Source: JBEBSD01 sp040394475
GTDB lineage: Bacteria > Bacteroidota > Bacteroidia > Cytophagales > Spirosomataceae
DNA length: 64,000 nucleotides
Direction of reading: 5' to 3'
Assembly: GCA_040394475.1 (NCBI GenBank)
Contig: JBEBSD010000002.1
Span: 118,350-182,349, forward strand
Shown here: positions 8,029-16,440 of the stretch, in pieces
Position numbering within the stretch: position 1 is the stretch's first letter
How the letters are laid out: the number at the start of each line of letters is the position of its first letter
Program-made: the position numbers and the translations under genes
The notes under the pieces: model-generated
The model's input: only the letters and a program-made list of their open reading frames with translations
Told to the model about the DNA's origin: nothing
Database searches by the model: none

Positions 8029-9942
8029 ATGGCACCAGAAGAATTGGCCGCATTTGATGGCAACAACGACGAGGAGAAAACCGAAACTCCAAATTCTGAG
8101 ATTATACAAGAAGAGGAGACTCACCAGCCGGACCTGGAGGATGAGGAAGCCCCGGGCTTTGCGGAAATAGACTTCGGCCAGTTGGGGAAGGAAGAAATCA
8201 TCCAGATTCTTGAAAAGGAGTTGTCTGCGCTGAGGAACGACGGTATTTCCGCCGCTGTTTTCAAACAGTTGGATGAACTGGTACGGGAAGTAAAGCCGGT
8301 GCTGGATCAGTTTAAGCGAACCGAACTGGATGAAGCGCGTACCCGCTATATCGAAGAAAACGGGAACGAGGAAGGATTTGCTTACAAATCCCATCCTGAA
8401 ACACAAAAGATAGAAGAATTATGCCGCCAGCTGCGGGAGGAAAAAAGTAAGTATTACAAGCAGCTGGACAGGGCTAAGGAGGATAATTTTAATATAAAAA
8501 CGGGCTTGCTGCAACGTCTCAGAGAGCTGGTAGAGGAGGAGGAGAACAAAGAGACGGACGATGCCAAGATGAAGGCGGGCTGGGAAGGATTTAAGAAGAT
8601 CCAGGAAGAGTGGAAGGCTGCCGGCAATATCAATTCCCCTCATAACGGCACGCTCTGGGCGACTTACAATGCACTGGTTGATCGTTATTTCAGCATCCGG
8701 AATATTTATTTTGAGCTTAAAGAACTGGATCGCAAACGGAATGCGGAACTGAAGCAGGAGCTTTGTGAAAAGATCGAGGGAATTGCAGACAGCATTGATC
8801 CCGAAAAGCTTTCCCGCGAGGCGCTGGCCGATGCGAGCCAGTTGTTTGAAGAGTATAAGCATGTTGGCCCCGCACCCAGGGAGGAACAGGAAGCCCTATG
8901 GCAGCGGTTTAAAGAGGCAATGGACCGGATTTACGATGCCAGGAGGGCGCAGTCGGGAGAAATAAAACGACAGGCAGCAGAGGTGTATGAGGCGAAGTCG
9001 AAAATTTATGAGGCCATTGTACCGTTTACTTCATTTACTTCCGGAAGTATTAATGACTGGAATGCGAAGACAAAGGAACTTCTGGCGTACCAGAATGAGT
9101 GGGTCGCTATTAAAGGACCGTTGCCAAAAGACGAAGGAAAAGATCTCAGCAAGAAGTTCTGGTCAGCGCTCAAAACATTTTTCCACAATAAGGGGGAATT
9201 TTTCCGCCAGTTGGAGAGTAAAAGGGAAATTAATCTGAAGGCCAAAACCGAATTGTGCGAAGAAGCGGAGAGCATCCTGAGCCAGGGAGAGGACAATGCG
9301 CAGAACACACAGCGGATTATTGAATTGCAAAAACGCTGGAAAGGGATTGGCCAGGTGCCGGAGAAGTTTAAAGATTCGATATTCGTCCGCTTCAAAACAG
9401 CATGTGATGCTTACTTTGATAAAAAGAGAAGCAAGAACCAGGCGGTGGAGAAGGAGTTTGAGCAAAATCTGGAGCAAAAGCAGGCTTTGTGTGCCCGTAT
9501 CGAGGAACTGGCAGCCAGTGATGTCGAGTCGACGCTGGAGCAATTGAATTCCTTTAAGGAAGAGTGGACCGCCATAGGTTTTGTACCCAAAAAGGACCTT
9601 CAGGCTATTCAGAAACGCTATATTGCGGCGGTAAATGCCTATGTCAGCGCGATCGGGAAGTTGTCCTCAAAGGAAAAGGAACTGGTGTCGCTTGAAAGTG
9701 AGGTAGAAGTGGTGAAAGGAGGGGAATCGGAACGTGGCCTTTACCGCAAAGAGAACGATATACGGAAGAAAATCACGCAGTTGGAAAGCAATATTGCGGT
9801 CTGGCAGAACAATATTCAGTTTTTCGCGAAATCGAAGACCTCTGATAAACTCAAGTCGGAGTTCGAGAAAAAAATCGCCAGCGCTGAAGCACAGCTTTCG
9901 GATTTGAAACATCAGCTACTGATCATCCAGGAGGCGATCTAG
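8029..9942 (+). CDS. DUF349 repeat protein
   Basis: A 637-residue, highly charged, mostly helical protein. After an acidic N-terminus (about 1-60) come four or five DUF349 repeats of about 70 residues, each with the W-x-x-I/x-G-x-V/x-P pattern (for example EEWKAAG, WVAIKGPLPK, RWKGIGQVP, EEWTAIGFVP). A coiled coil with a strongly charged sequence forms the C-terminus. The function of this family is not established in Bacteroidetes, where one such protein per genome is usual. It has its own promoter and overlaps the following convergent gene by four bases. It has no signal peptide, so it is expected in the cytoplasm. Confidence 0.85.
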   Translation: MAPEELAAFDGNNDEEKTETPNSEIIQEEETHQPDLEDEEAPGFAEIDFGQLGKEEIIQILEKELSALRNDGISAAVFKQLDELVREVKPVLDQFKRTELDEARTRYIEENGNEEGFAYKSHPETQKIEELCRQLREEKSKYYKQLDRAKEDNFNIKTGLLQRLRELVEEEENKETDDAKMKAGWEGFKKIQEEWKAAGNINSPHNGTLWATYNALVDRYFSIRNIYFELKELDRKRNAELKQELCEKIEGIADSIDPEKLSREALADASQLFEEYKHVGPAPREEQEALWQRFKEAMDRIYDARRAQSGEIKRQAAEVYEAKSKIYEAIVPFTSFTSGSINDWNAKTKELLAYQNEWVAIKGPLPKDEGKDLSKKFWSALKTFFHNKGEFFRQLESKREINLKAKTELCEEAESILSQGEDNAQNTQRIIELQKRWKGIGQVPEKFKDSIFVRFKTACDAYFDKKRSKNQAVEKEFEQNLEQKQALCARIEELAASDVESTLEQLNSFKEEWTAIGFVPKKDLQAIQKRYIAAVNAYVSAIGKLSSKEKELVSLESEVEVVKGGESERGLYRKENDIRKKITQLESNIAVWQNNIQFFAKSKTSDKLKSEFEKKIASAEAQLSDLKHQLLIIQEAI

Positions 9943-10364
9943 TGAAAGAGTAGCAGCGCATCCCGGTTTCGTAACCATACGGCCTGGTTGAGCTGGCTAT
10001 TGGCTCTTCCGTTGAAGGGGGCTGCTGCCAGTCCGGTCCCCAGTGATACCCAGAAAAAAGTGCGTGAGGTTTGTGAGCGGTTGGAAGCCAACGCATAGAC
10101 CGTTCCGGCAGTCCCTGCCAGTGAAATGGCCAGCCCGATGGTCCGGTTACGCCGGGAGCGGCGGTACAGGTCCATGCCGCCTACAGAAATGCTGAACTCG
10201 CTTTTTAGTTGCCGGTGTCCGCTGTATACCTGATTGTTTTTAACATAACGATTGAACCCCAGCAGGTAGATGGTTTCGGTATCATATGTTACGCTGCGGG
10301 TGTGCTGTGCACTCAGGGAAGCCCCTGCGCACAGCAGCAGAAATAGGAAGGATAGTCGGATCAT
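9939..10364 (-). CDS. Small exported protein of unknown function
   Basis: 141 residues with a clear signal peptide (MIRLSFLFLLLCAGASLSAQ). The mature part has a short region like YLLGFNRYVKNNQVYSG, then two weakly hydrophobic glycine/alanine segments (about 78-118) that could be membrane helices. No known domain was recognised. Its ATG overlaps the stop of the upstream diacylglycerol-kinase-like gene (ATGA), so the two are probably translated from one mRNA. It ends four bases inside the DUF349 gene, tail to tail. Confidence 0.65.
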   Translation of the reverse strand: MIRLSFLFLLLCAGASLSAQHTRSVTYDTETIYLLGFNRYVKNNQVYSGHRQLKSEFSISVGGMDLYRRSRRNRTIGLAISLAGTAGTVYALASNRSQTSRTFFWVSLGTGLAAAPFNGRANSQLNQAVWLRNRDALLLFH

Positions 10365-10729
10365 CAGAAAAGCTGAAAAAGTTTGGGTAAGAACAGGATG
10401 CTTCCGGTCACCAGGGACGAACCGGCAGCCAGGAGCACAGCGCCGGCAGCCAGGTCTTTTACGGTTCCGGTCAGCGGGTGAAATTCCGGGGATACCCGGT
10501 CACAAAGTTTCTCAATGGCTGTATTGAAAGCCTCTGCCGTCCATACGAAGGCAATCTGGATCACCAGTATGCACCATTCTACAGGGCTGAGCGCCAATAC
10601 GGCGCCGGCGGTTAGCGCCAGGAGCGCAGCTATCAGGTGGATCTGTGCATTGTTTTCGTGCCGGAACAACGCCCTTACACCCTTCAGGGCAAACGGGAAA
10701 CTTCGCAGCATCTTGTGAAGGTTCGGCAT
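10364..10729 (-). CDS. Diacylglycerol kinase family protein (undecaprenol kinase-like)
   Basis: A 121-residue inner-membrane protein with three hydrophobic helices and the small prokaryotic DAGK signature: RHENNAQIH near 24-32, then EAFNTAIEKLCDRVSPEFHP and VKDLAAGAVLL. These enzymes phosphorylate diacylglycerol or undecaprenol with ATP. In organisms outside Proteobacteria, undecaprenol is a common substrate, so the lipid is left open. It is coupled by an ATGA overlap to the small exported protein downstream. An in-frame ATG seven codons in is an alternative start. Confidence 0.85.
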   Translation of the reverse strand: MPNLHKMLRSFPFALKGVRALFRHENNAQIHLIAALLALTAGAVLALSPVEWCILVIQIAFVWTAEAFNTAIEKLCDRVSPEFHPLTGTVKDLAAGAVLLAAGSSLVTGSILFLPKLFQLF

Positions 10730-10747
10730 GAACAGGTCTTAAACGGA

Positions 10748-11644
10748 TTATTTTTTCCTGGTGAATGTTTGCATCAGCTGCCATTCCCTTCCCGGGTACT
10801 TGACTTTGAACGTTTCCAGGCAGCCTCTGTCCTGCAGGGTAACATAGGCCGTTTTCCCCTTTTTACCGCCAAAGCAAATGTTTGAAACTTTTGCCCCGAT
10901 GGTTTTAAATGTTTGTAACAGCTTTCCGGAAGGAGCTATCATCACCACTTCGCTTTTATCGTAGCGGGTCACGTATAAATTCCCGTGAATATCACAACGC
11001 ATCCCGTCGAGCAGGCCGTCTTCAAAGTGAATAAGCAGTCGTTTATTGGAAAGGGAGCCGTCGGGGGCGAGATCGAATGCCCAGACGTTACGCTGGACAC
11101 TTTCGTTTACATAAAGGGTTTTTTCGTCCGGACTGACTTCTATCCCGTTGGTGGTTCCCATGTTTTCGGCCACCAGGCGCGCCTTTCCTTCCGGAGTGAC
11201 ATGCCAGACTTGTCCGGTTCCCTTTTCCCAATCGGGATCGGAGCAGAAAATATGGCCGGACAGCGTAATGGCAAGGTCGTTCGGCTGGTTCATGGAAGGA
11301 ACGGCGGCATGAGTAGTGACCTCCCGGGTCCTGATATCGGCTTTCAGTACGTTATGGCCCGTGAAGTCCGCAATATAAAAAACATGTTCGCTGCCAAAGC
11401 GGATCCCGTTGCCGGTGCTGCCTTTGGGTAGCGTGATGAAAAAGCTGGTATTACCGCGGCGGTCGATTTGTGCAATGGTTCCGTCCTGGGCAAAATTGAC
11501 CGCATAAATATTCCCCTCTGCGTCCACTGCCGGCCCCTCACAGTTCTTGGTGAATTCACCCTGTGCCGTAAAATTTTTGGAAGTTGTTTGTGCGATACTG
11601 GTCATGGAAAGCGAGCACAGTAAAATAATTATTAGGTACTGCAT
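10748..11644 (-). CDS. SMP-30/gluconolactonase/LRE family protein
   Basis: 298 residues: a signal peptide (MQYLIIILLCSLSMTSIAQ) followed by a six-bladed propeller of the SMP-30/Gluconolactonase type. Family motifs include CEGPAVDAEGNIYAVNF at the start, NGIRFG, NQPNDLAI, GTTNGIEVSPDEKTLYV and LLDGMRCDIHGNLYV. Members hydrolyse sugar lactones or related esters using a bound divalent metal; the substrate cannot be told from sequence. It is expected in the periplasm or outside the cell. It sits 18 bases upstream of the diacylglycerol-kinase-like gene on the same strand and may be in one operon with it. Confidence 0.85.
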   Translation of the reverse strand: MQYLIIILLCSLSMTSIAQTTSKNFTAQGEFTKNCEGPAVDAEGNIYAVNFAQDGTIAQIDRRGNTSFFITLPKGSTGNGIRFGSEHVFYIADFTGHNVLKADIRTREVTTHAAVPSMNQPNDLAITLSGHIFCSDPDWEKGTGQVWHVTPEGKARLVAENMGTTNGIEVSPDEKTLYVNESVQRNVWAFDLAPDGSLSNKRLLIHFEDGLLDGMRCDIHGNLYVTRYDKSEVVMIAPSGKLLQTFKTIGAKVSNICFGGKKGKTAYVTLQDRGCLETFKVKYPGREWQLMQTFTRKK

Positions 11645-11715
11645 GGAGCGGTTTGGTTAGTTTCCATAAAACTCCAGCCAATATAATTAGTTTCCGGTAA
11701 TATTTGATTCAGATT

Positions 11716-12417
11716 TCAGGCATCCTTCCATTTAATCACGCATCCGATGGCCTTGGTACTGGTGGTGCCTACTGGTTTCCCGGCGATCAGGTGGTTCACG
11801 GCTTCTTCCACATAGCGCTTGCTTACGCCTGAAGGATCCTGTGGGTTGTCGTCTACGGTGCCGATGTACTCAACCGTAAATTTTCCGCCGGTATTTTGCA
11901 GGACAAACAGGTGCGGTGTTTTGGAAGCGCCGAACTTTTTAGCGATTTGCTGATCGGCATCTACCAGGTAGGGAAAGGGGTATTTTTTTTCAGAGGCACG
12001 TTGTTTCATCTTTTCAAATGAATCCTCTTCATAGGTCGCGGCATCGGTTGGATTGATTGCCACTACCGGGTAGCCGCCGGGCCTGAACTTCTTATCCAGG
12101 GCAATAATACGGTCCTCATAGGCTTTTGCAAAGGGACAATGGTTACAGGTAAAAACAACAATAACCCCTTTACCTTTTGCATAATCTGCCAGTGAAACTT
12201 TTTTGCCATCCACGTTGGCGAGGGTGAACGCTGTCACTTCGTCCTTGATCCGGTACCCGGAATGTTGCTGGATCACGGCCTCGTCGCCCGCGGGTTTCCC
12301 GGTGTTGATCCCGTCTTCCGATAACAACAGTCCCATCCAGGCCGTCGCTACAATACCGCATGCCGCCATCACCATAATGCCTACATAAGGAATAATTTTT
12401 TTTCCTGCCTTATTCAT
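11716..12417 (-). CDS. Thioredoxin-fold redoxin, membrane-anchored or exported
   Basis: 233 residues with an N-terminal hydrophobic segment (about 9-32) and an AhpC/TSA-like redoxin domain. The active pair is Cys91-Asn-His-Cys94 in FTCNHCPFAKAYEDR, typical of a Bacteroidetes group of redoxins near TlpA-type proteins. The C-terminal half has the cis-proline region KTPHLFVL and a closing segment with ATKAIGCVIKWK-like sequence. It probably acts in the periplasm as a thiol-disulfide oxidoreductase or peroxidase. It is followed upstream by a second thioredoxin-fold gene on the same strand, 35 bases away, so the pair may work together. Confidence 0.8.
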   Translation of the reverse strand: MNKAGKKIIPYVGIMVMAACGIVATAWMGLLLSEDGINTGKPAGDEAVIQQHSGYRIKDEVTAFTLANVDGKKVSLADYAKGKGVIVVFTCNHCPFAKAYEDRIIALDKKFRPGGYPVVAINPTDAATYEEDSFEKMKQRASEKKYPFPYLVDADQQIAKKFGASKTPHLFVLQNTGGKFTVEYIGTVDDNPQDPSGVSKRYVEEAVNHLIAGKPVGTTSTKAIGCVIKWKDA

Positions 12418-12452
12418 GATTTTATACGTTCGTAATTGAGTATAGCTGCTGT

Positions 12453-13034
12453 TTAATTGGTATTCAACTTCTTGTAGAACAGTTCAAACTCTGCTCTTAG
12501 TTCTTCCATATTGAATTCTTTATTATAGAAGCGCCGTTGCTTTTGTCCGGGATGCACAAACACCGTTGCCGGCAACGCCCCCGACCAGCCGGGATCGATT
12601 TCGTCGATCCATTGCCCCGCATTGGTTTCTTTCAGGAGCCATACCTGGCTCTGAAGCCCCCGTTCCCGGACAAAGGGGATCACGCGGTTCTCAAAATCTT
12701 TTATAAAATCCATGCTCACCAGTAAAATCCGTACTTTCTGATACTGGTAGGCTGATTGGAGCTTGTCAAAATGTGGAAGCTCTGCTACACAAGGCTTGCA
12801 AAAAGTTGCCCAGAAATTGATTACATAGGTGGTGTCATTCGGTTCATTCAGGAGTTTCCGGAGTGTTTCCCAACTGACCATCCGTATCGCAGCGTTGTCA
12901 GTCACGGGAGGGCGGTCAGCCGTTGCTTCCGGAACCGGTAAAATATCCGGGGACATTGTAAGCGTATCCTGGCTGTGAGTACCTGCATTCCCCGTTCCCA
13001 AAAGGAAACAGAAGCTACAAACAAGGTGAAACAT
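12453..13034 (-). CDS. TlpA-like thioredoxin-family protein
   Basis: 193 residues from the ATG at 13034; a longer frame from TTG at 13085 would put 17 unlikely residues before the signal peptide (MFHLVCSFCFLLGTGNAGT). The thioredoxin domain has the CXXC motif at Cys79-Lys-Pro-Cys82 in INFWATFCKPCVAELP, the strand ILLVSMDF and the cis-proline motif near ALPATVFVHP. Such proteins keep periplasmic cysteines reduced, often for cytochrome maturation. It is divergent from rplU and lies just upstream of another redoxin gene, suggesting a shared transcript. Confidence 0.85.
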   Translation of the reverse strand: MFHLVCSFCFLLGTGNAGTHSQDTLTMSPDILPVPEATADRPPVTDNAAIRMVSWETLRKLLNEPNDTTYVINFWATFCKPCVAELPHFDKLQSAYQYQKVRILLVSMDFIKDFENRVIPFVRERGLQSQVWLLKETNAGQWIDEIDPGWSGALPATVFVHPGQKQRRFYNKEFNMEELRAEFELFYKKLNTN

Positions 13035-13126
13035 GGCTATGCAACACTGGTTAAAGTATAAATTTACGAAATAATTGGGAATCAACCAGCAACAGAAAGG
13101 AGGATCAAAATATTTAGGGGGTATTC

Positions 13127-13158
13127 TTTGAGAAATTTAGACAAAATGGCTATATTTG
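13127..13158 (+). promoter_or_regulatory. Consensus promoter of rplU-rpmA
   Basis: TTTG (13127-13130), a 20-base spacer and TATATTTG (13151-13158) make a near-perfect Bacteroidetes sigma-A-type promoter. The start point near 13165 leaves about 30 bases of A/T-rich leader before the rplU ATG. Confidence 0.85.
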
Positions 13159-13195
13159 CACCTCGAATTTTCAAATAAAAACAATTTTAACAATC

Positions 13196-13507
13196 ATGTA
13201 CGCAATCGTAGAGATAGCAGGTCAGCAATTTAAGGTTGAAAAGGGCCGCGAAATCTTCACGCACAGGCTTGAAGGTGAGGCGGACGCTGCACTTGTTTTT
13301 GACAAAGTACTTTTGGTGGATGCCGAAGGTAGTGTACAAATCGGCGCTCCCGCCATAGCAGGGGCCTCGGTTAAAGGTACTATTCTGGAGCACCTGAAAG
13401 GAGAAAAGGTGATCGTTTTTCGTAAAAAACGGCGTAAAGGCTACAAGAAGAAGAATGGCCACCGTCAGTACCTGACGAGAGTTCGTATTGACGAGATCGT
13501 TGCATAG
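13196..13507 (+). CDS. rplU: 50S ribosomal protein L21
   Basis: 103 residues starting MYAIVEIAGQQFKVEKG, the usual L21 N-terminus, and containing the basic C-terminal segment with VIVFRKKRRKGYKKKNGHRQ that contacts 23S rRNA. The length is standard. It is followed 36 bases later by rpmA, the conserved partner, and both share the strong promoter at 13127-13158. Confidence 0.98.
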   Translation: MYAIVEIAGQQFKVEKGREIFTHRLEGEADAALVFDKVLLVDAEGSVQIGAPAIAGASVKGTILEHLKGEKVIVFRKKRRKGYKKKNGHRQYLTRVRIDEIVA

Positions 13508-13543
13508 TTGGACCAGATTTTAACCTATTAACAAGATATAACC

Positions 13544-13810
13544 ATGGCACATAAGAAAGGTGTAGGTAGTTCCAAAAACGGCCGTGACTCGGAAAGTAAG
13601 CGTTTAGGTGTGAAACTTTTCGGCGGACAAACGGCAAAAGCGGGAAGTATTATCGTTCGTCAGCGGGGTACCCGCCACAATGCCGGTAAAAACGTAGGGG
13701 TAGGCCGTGACCATACCTTGTTTGCGCTTGCTGAAGGCAAAGTAGTCTTCCGTAAAACTACCGGAGGGAAGTCGTATGTACACATTGATCCGGTAACTGC
13801 GGAAGCATAA
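13544..13810 (+). CDS. rpmA: 50S ribosomal protein L27
   Basis: 88 residues beginning MAHKKGVGSSKNGRDSESKR, with the conserved GGQTAKAGSIIVRQRGT core. The N-terminus begins directly with the mature form, without the cleavable extension seen in Firmicutes. It follows rplU and ends at a strong terminator; obgE is not adjacent. Confidence 0.98.
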   Translation: MAHKKGVGSSKNGRDSESKRLGVKLFGGQTAKAGSIIVRQRGTRHNAGKNVGVGRDHTLFALAEGKVVFRKTTGGKSYVHIDPVTAEA

Positions 13811-13837
13811 GGTACAGCCCGGCACAAAATTATCAGA

Positions 13838-13866
13838 AACCGCCCCATACAGGGGCGGTTTTTTTT
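13838..13866 (+). terminator. Intrinsic terminator after rpmA
   Basis: A 9-base-pair GC-rich stem (AACCGCCCC / GGGGCGGTT) with a five-base loop, followed by a run of T. It starts 28 bases after the rpmA stop. Confidence 0.9.
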
Positions 13867-13869
13867 ACA

Positions 13870-13919
13870 GTAGAGACGTATTTTTTATCGTAGAGACGTA
13901 AGGCCTTACGTCTCTACTA
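13870..13919. repeat. GTAGAGACG palindromic repeat at the end of the aldehyde dehydrogenase gene
   Basis: A partial copy (AGTAGAGACGTA, about 13869-13880) is followed by a perfect 28-base palindrome at 13890-13917 whose half site is GTAGAGACGTAAGG. The related sequence starts at 39220. The TAG stop of the leftward aldehyde dehydrogenase gene (13917-13919) is formed at the palindrome's right end. These look like short mobile or REP-type repeats. Confidence 0.7.
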
Positions 13920-15311
13920 CCGCGTCGTGTGTTTCAAATGAAATGATTTGGGCCGGGTGAGGGCTTCATAACCGATAGCCGACAGCGTGGCGCCGCGACC
14001 TGAATCTTTAACACCCGTCCAGGCAAGCGCCGGATCGAGGTAATCACACCGGTTCATAAACCAGGTGCCGGTAGCAACAGCGTCGCCGATCCGAAGAGCC
14101 GCGTCCGGATCGGAGGTCCATACAGAGGCCGTCAGACCGTAGGCGCTGTCATTCATCCACCGGATGGCTTCGGCGTCGTCTCTTACGGACATTATACCGA
14201 CTACCGGAGCGAACGTCTCTTCCGTCATGATTGCCATCGAATGATCGACCTTGATCAGGACCTGCGGGGCCATATAAGGCGTACCGGCCTCATGAGCCGG
14301 AAAGTGCCCGGGATCGATGAGAGGTTGAGCGCCTTTCCGGATGGCCTCGTCGATTTGTTGCTGTGCAAAGGTCGCTGCGGCTGTCCGGACCATTGGTCCC
14401 AGCGTGGTGGCCGGATCCAGGGGGTTACCGAGAACGTACGTCTCGGTAAGAGCCTTAAACTGGTCTACAAAAGCGCCAAACAGCGATTCATGGACATAGA
14501 TGCGTTCAATCCCGCAGCAGGATTGTCCCGAATTGAAAAAAGCACCGTCCACGAGGTTTTCAACGGCATTTGTCAGTTCGGCATCGGCCCTCACATAGGC
14601 AGGATCTTTCCCGCCAAGCTCCAGTCCGGCTACAATGAACCGTTTGCCGATTGCTTTTTGAATGGCTTCTCCTCCGGCAACGGATCCCGTAAACGCTACA
14701 TAGTCGATCCGGGGATCGGCAATGAGCGTCCCGACTTGTTCGTGGTCGAGATGCAAATAGTTGAACACCCCTTCAGGAAGTCCGGCGGCACGGAAGGCTT
14801 CCGCATAGCGTTCCGCACAGAGCGGGGTTTGCTGGGCGTGTTTCAGGAGGACCGTATTTCCTGCCAGCAGCGCCGGGATGACGGTATTGACCGATGTCAG
14901 ATACGGATAGTTCCAGGGCGCAACCACCAGTACGGTTCCTACCGGCTCCCGCCGGATAAAACGCTGAAATTCTGTTGTCCCGGGAAGATGAAGAGGGGCC
15001 AGCGCCTGTTCTGCAATATGGATCATGTAGGCGGCCCGTTCCTGGAATCCCCGCAGAATTTCGTTCGGAGTGTAACGGACCGGCCGGCCCATTTGCCAGG
15101 TGAGTTCTAACCCGATCGCTGCCGCATGTTCCGTAAAATAGGCGACCGCACGCTGACAAATCTGAATACGTTCTGTCAGCGGGGTATTCCGCCAGTGCGA
15201 TTGGGCAGCTTTGGCCGCTGCCAGCGCTTTTTCGACTTGCAGGGGAGTCGCAAGAGGGCGTTCCACATACACGGAGCCATCAATGGGAGAAATCGTTTGC
15301 TGGGTTTTCAT
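13917..15311 (-). CDS. NAD(P)-dependent aldehyde dehydrogenase
   Basis: A 464-residue soluble aldehyde dehydrogenase, complete for the family. It has the cofactor-loop APWNYP (131-136), FTGS (207-210), the general base Glu231 in LELGGKDP, and catalytic Cys265 in NSGQSC. The C-terminal GYEALTRPKSF block is typical of the succinate-semialdehyde/aldehyde dehydrogenase group. The natural substrate cannot be assigned. It lies 14 bases downstream of an SDR gene on the same strand; together they could oxidise an alcohol through an aldehyde to an acid. The stop codon is supplied by a repeat. Confidence 0.88.
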   Translation of the reverse strand: MKTQQTISPIDGSVYVERPLATPLQVEKALAAAKAAQSHWRNTPLTERIQICQRAVAYFTEHAAAIGLELTWQMGRPVRYTPNEILRGFQERAAYMIHIAEQALAPLHLPGTTEFQRFIRREPVGTVLVVAPWNYPYLTSVNTVIPALLAGNTVLLKHAQQTPLCAERYAEAFRAAGLPEGVFNYLHLDHEQVGTLIADPRIDYVAFTGSVAGGEAIQKAIGKRFIVAGLELGGKDPAYVRADAELTNAVENLVDGAFFNSGQSCCGIERIYVHESLFGAFVDQFKALTETYVLGNPLDPATTLGPMVRTAAATFAQQQIDEAIRKGAQPLIDPGHFPAHEAGTPYMAPQVLIKVDHSMAIMTEETFAPVVGIMSVRDDAEAIRWMNDSAYGLTASVWTSDPDAALRIGDAVATGTWFMNRCDYLDPALAWTGVKDSGRGATLSAIGYEALTRPKSFHLKHTTR

Positions 15312-15325
15312 AGGGCACGGAGTAA

Positions 15326-16099
15326 TTAGTGCGGGGTTACATAGGCAGCGGTAATGCCACCGTCGACGAGGAAATCGGTGCCGGTTACAAAGGAAGATTC
15401 ATCAGAGGCCAGGAAAAGGGCTGCATAAGCCATTTCCCGGGCTTCGCCAAACCGGCCCATCGGGATATGTACGAGGCGCCGCTGCTTTTTCTCCTCTGTA
15501 TCCAGGAATTTCATCAGCAGTTCGGTTTTCAGGGGACCGGGACAGAGGGCGTTTACCCGGATGTTTTCGCGGGCATGAATAACCGCCAGTTCCCGGGTAA
15601 GCGCCAGCACGGCGCCCTTGCTGGCGGTATAGGCGATCTGAGGGGTGGCGGCTCCGAGAATGGCGACAAAAGAGGCCGTGTTGATGATCGAGCCGCCCCC
15701 CGCACGTTTCAGAGCAGGAATACCGTATTTGCAGCCGAGGAACACTCCTTTGGCGTTGATATTCATGGTCAGGTCCCAGATTGCTTCTTCCGTGGTCTCC
15801 GCATTGTCATCCGCGCCGTGCATGATACCGGCATTCAGAAAGAGAGTATCCAGTTTTCCGAACTGTTGCACTGCAAAAGCAACCATGGCTTCATTATCCG
15901 CGGCCAGCGCCACGTTGGTTTTTATAAATGCGGCGTTACCGCCGGCCTGTGTGATTAAACCGGCAGTTGCCATGCCGGCCTCTTCGTTAAGGTCGGCAAT
16001 AACGACGGCTGCTCCTTCCTGAGCAAAAAGCAGGGCTGTTTCTTTTCCGATGCCGCTGCTGCCTCCGGTGATGAGGGCTACCTTGTTTCGTAAGCGCAT
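15326..16099 (-). CDS. Short-chain dehydrogenase/reductase
   Basis: A 257-residue classical SDR oxidoreductase. It shows the nucleotide-binding TGGSSGIG (11-18), an acidic residue in IADLNEE that favours NAD, NAG (89-91), catalytic Ser143, Tyr157 and Lys161 (YTASK), and the PGPLKTELL segment. It resembles glucose 1-dehydrogenase/FabG-like enzymes, but the substrate is not clear. It precedes the aldehyde dehydrogenase gene by 14 bases, which suggests a two-gene operon for oxidising an alcohol or polyol. Confidence 0.88.
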   Translation of the reverse strand: MRLRNKVALITGGSSGIGKETALLFAQEGAAVVIADLNEEAGMATAGLITQAGGNAAFIKTNVALAADNEAMVAFAVQQFGKLDTLFLNAGIMHGADDNAETTEEAIWDLTMNINAKGVFLGCKYGIPALKRAGGGSIINTASFVAILGAATPQIAYTASKGAVLALTRELAVIHARENIRVNALCPGPLKTELLMKFLDTEEKKQRRLVHIPMGRFGEAREMAYAALFLASDESSFVTGTDFLVDGGITAAYVTPH

Positions 16100-16440
16100 A
16101 ATTGGATGGTGGTGTCAAAAAGTTTAAGCATTCCTGCTGTTTTATACCGCGTAAATGCCGTTTATTACTATTGCCTGTGTCTGATTTTGAACAGGTTTTG
16201 AACGCGCAGCATTTTACAGCGGTAATTTAATTAAAATGAGGGAAACCGGCGGCCGTTTTTTTGGGTAATTCCGAGACGGGCAATGGGTGCATTCTATGTC
16301 CTGCAAGGGCTGAAGAGCAGGCGACTGACGCAAACGGCCGGCCGGCGCGTGAAACGGAAGCCAGACAACGGGGAAGTCACAAAAAAAGACGGAGAAGTTT
16401 CCGCCTTTTTTCTACTACCTACTAATGCAAACTTAATTCA
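16100..16440. other. Intergenic stretch between SusD and SDR genes
   Basis: About 340 bases without a supported gene. It holds the SusD terminator at 16381-16411 and a GC-rich inverted segment near 16339-16350 (GGCCGGCC). A 100-codon open frame here runs into the SusD gene antisense and shows no protein-like features. Confidence 0.5.
16381..16411 (-). terminator. Probable terminator of the SusC-SusD transcript
   Basis: An A-run, then a stem of about 12 pairs with one mismatch (GACGGA / TCCGCC region) and a T-run, just downstream of the SusD stop when read leftward. The A and T runs could let it work in both directions. Confidence 0.7.

Noticed and set aside
14241..15110. 289-codon open frame on the plus strand
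   Set aside because: It is antisense to the complete aldehyde dehydrogenase gene and its sequence has no domain-like features; it is a by-product of the GC-rich codon use.
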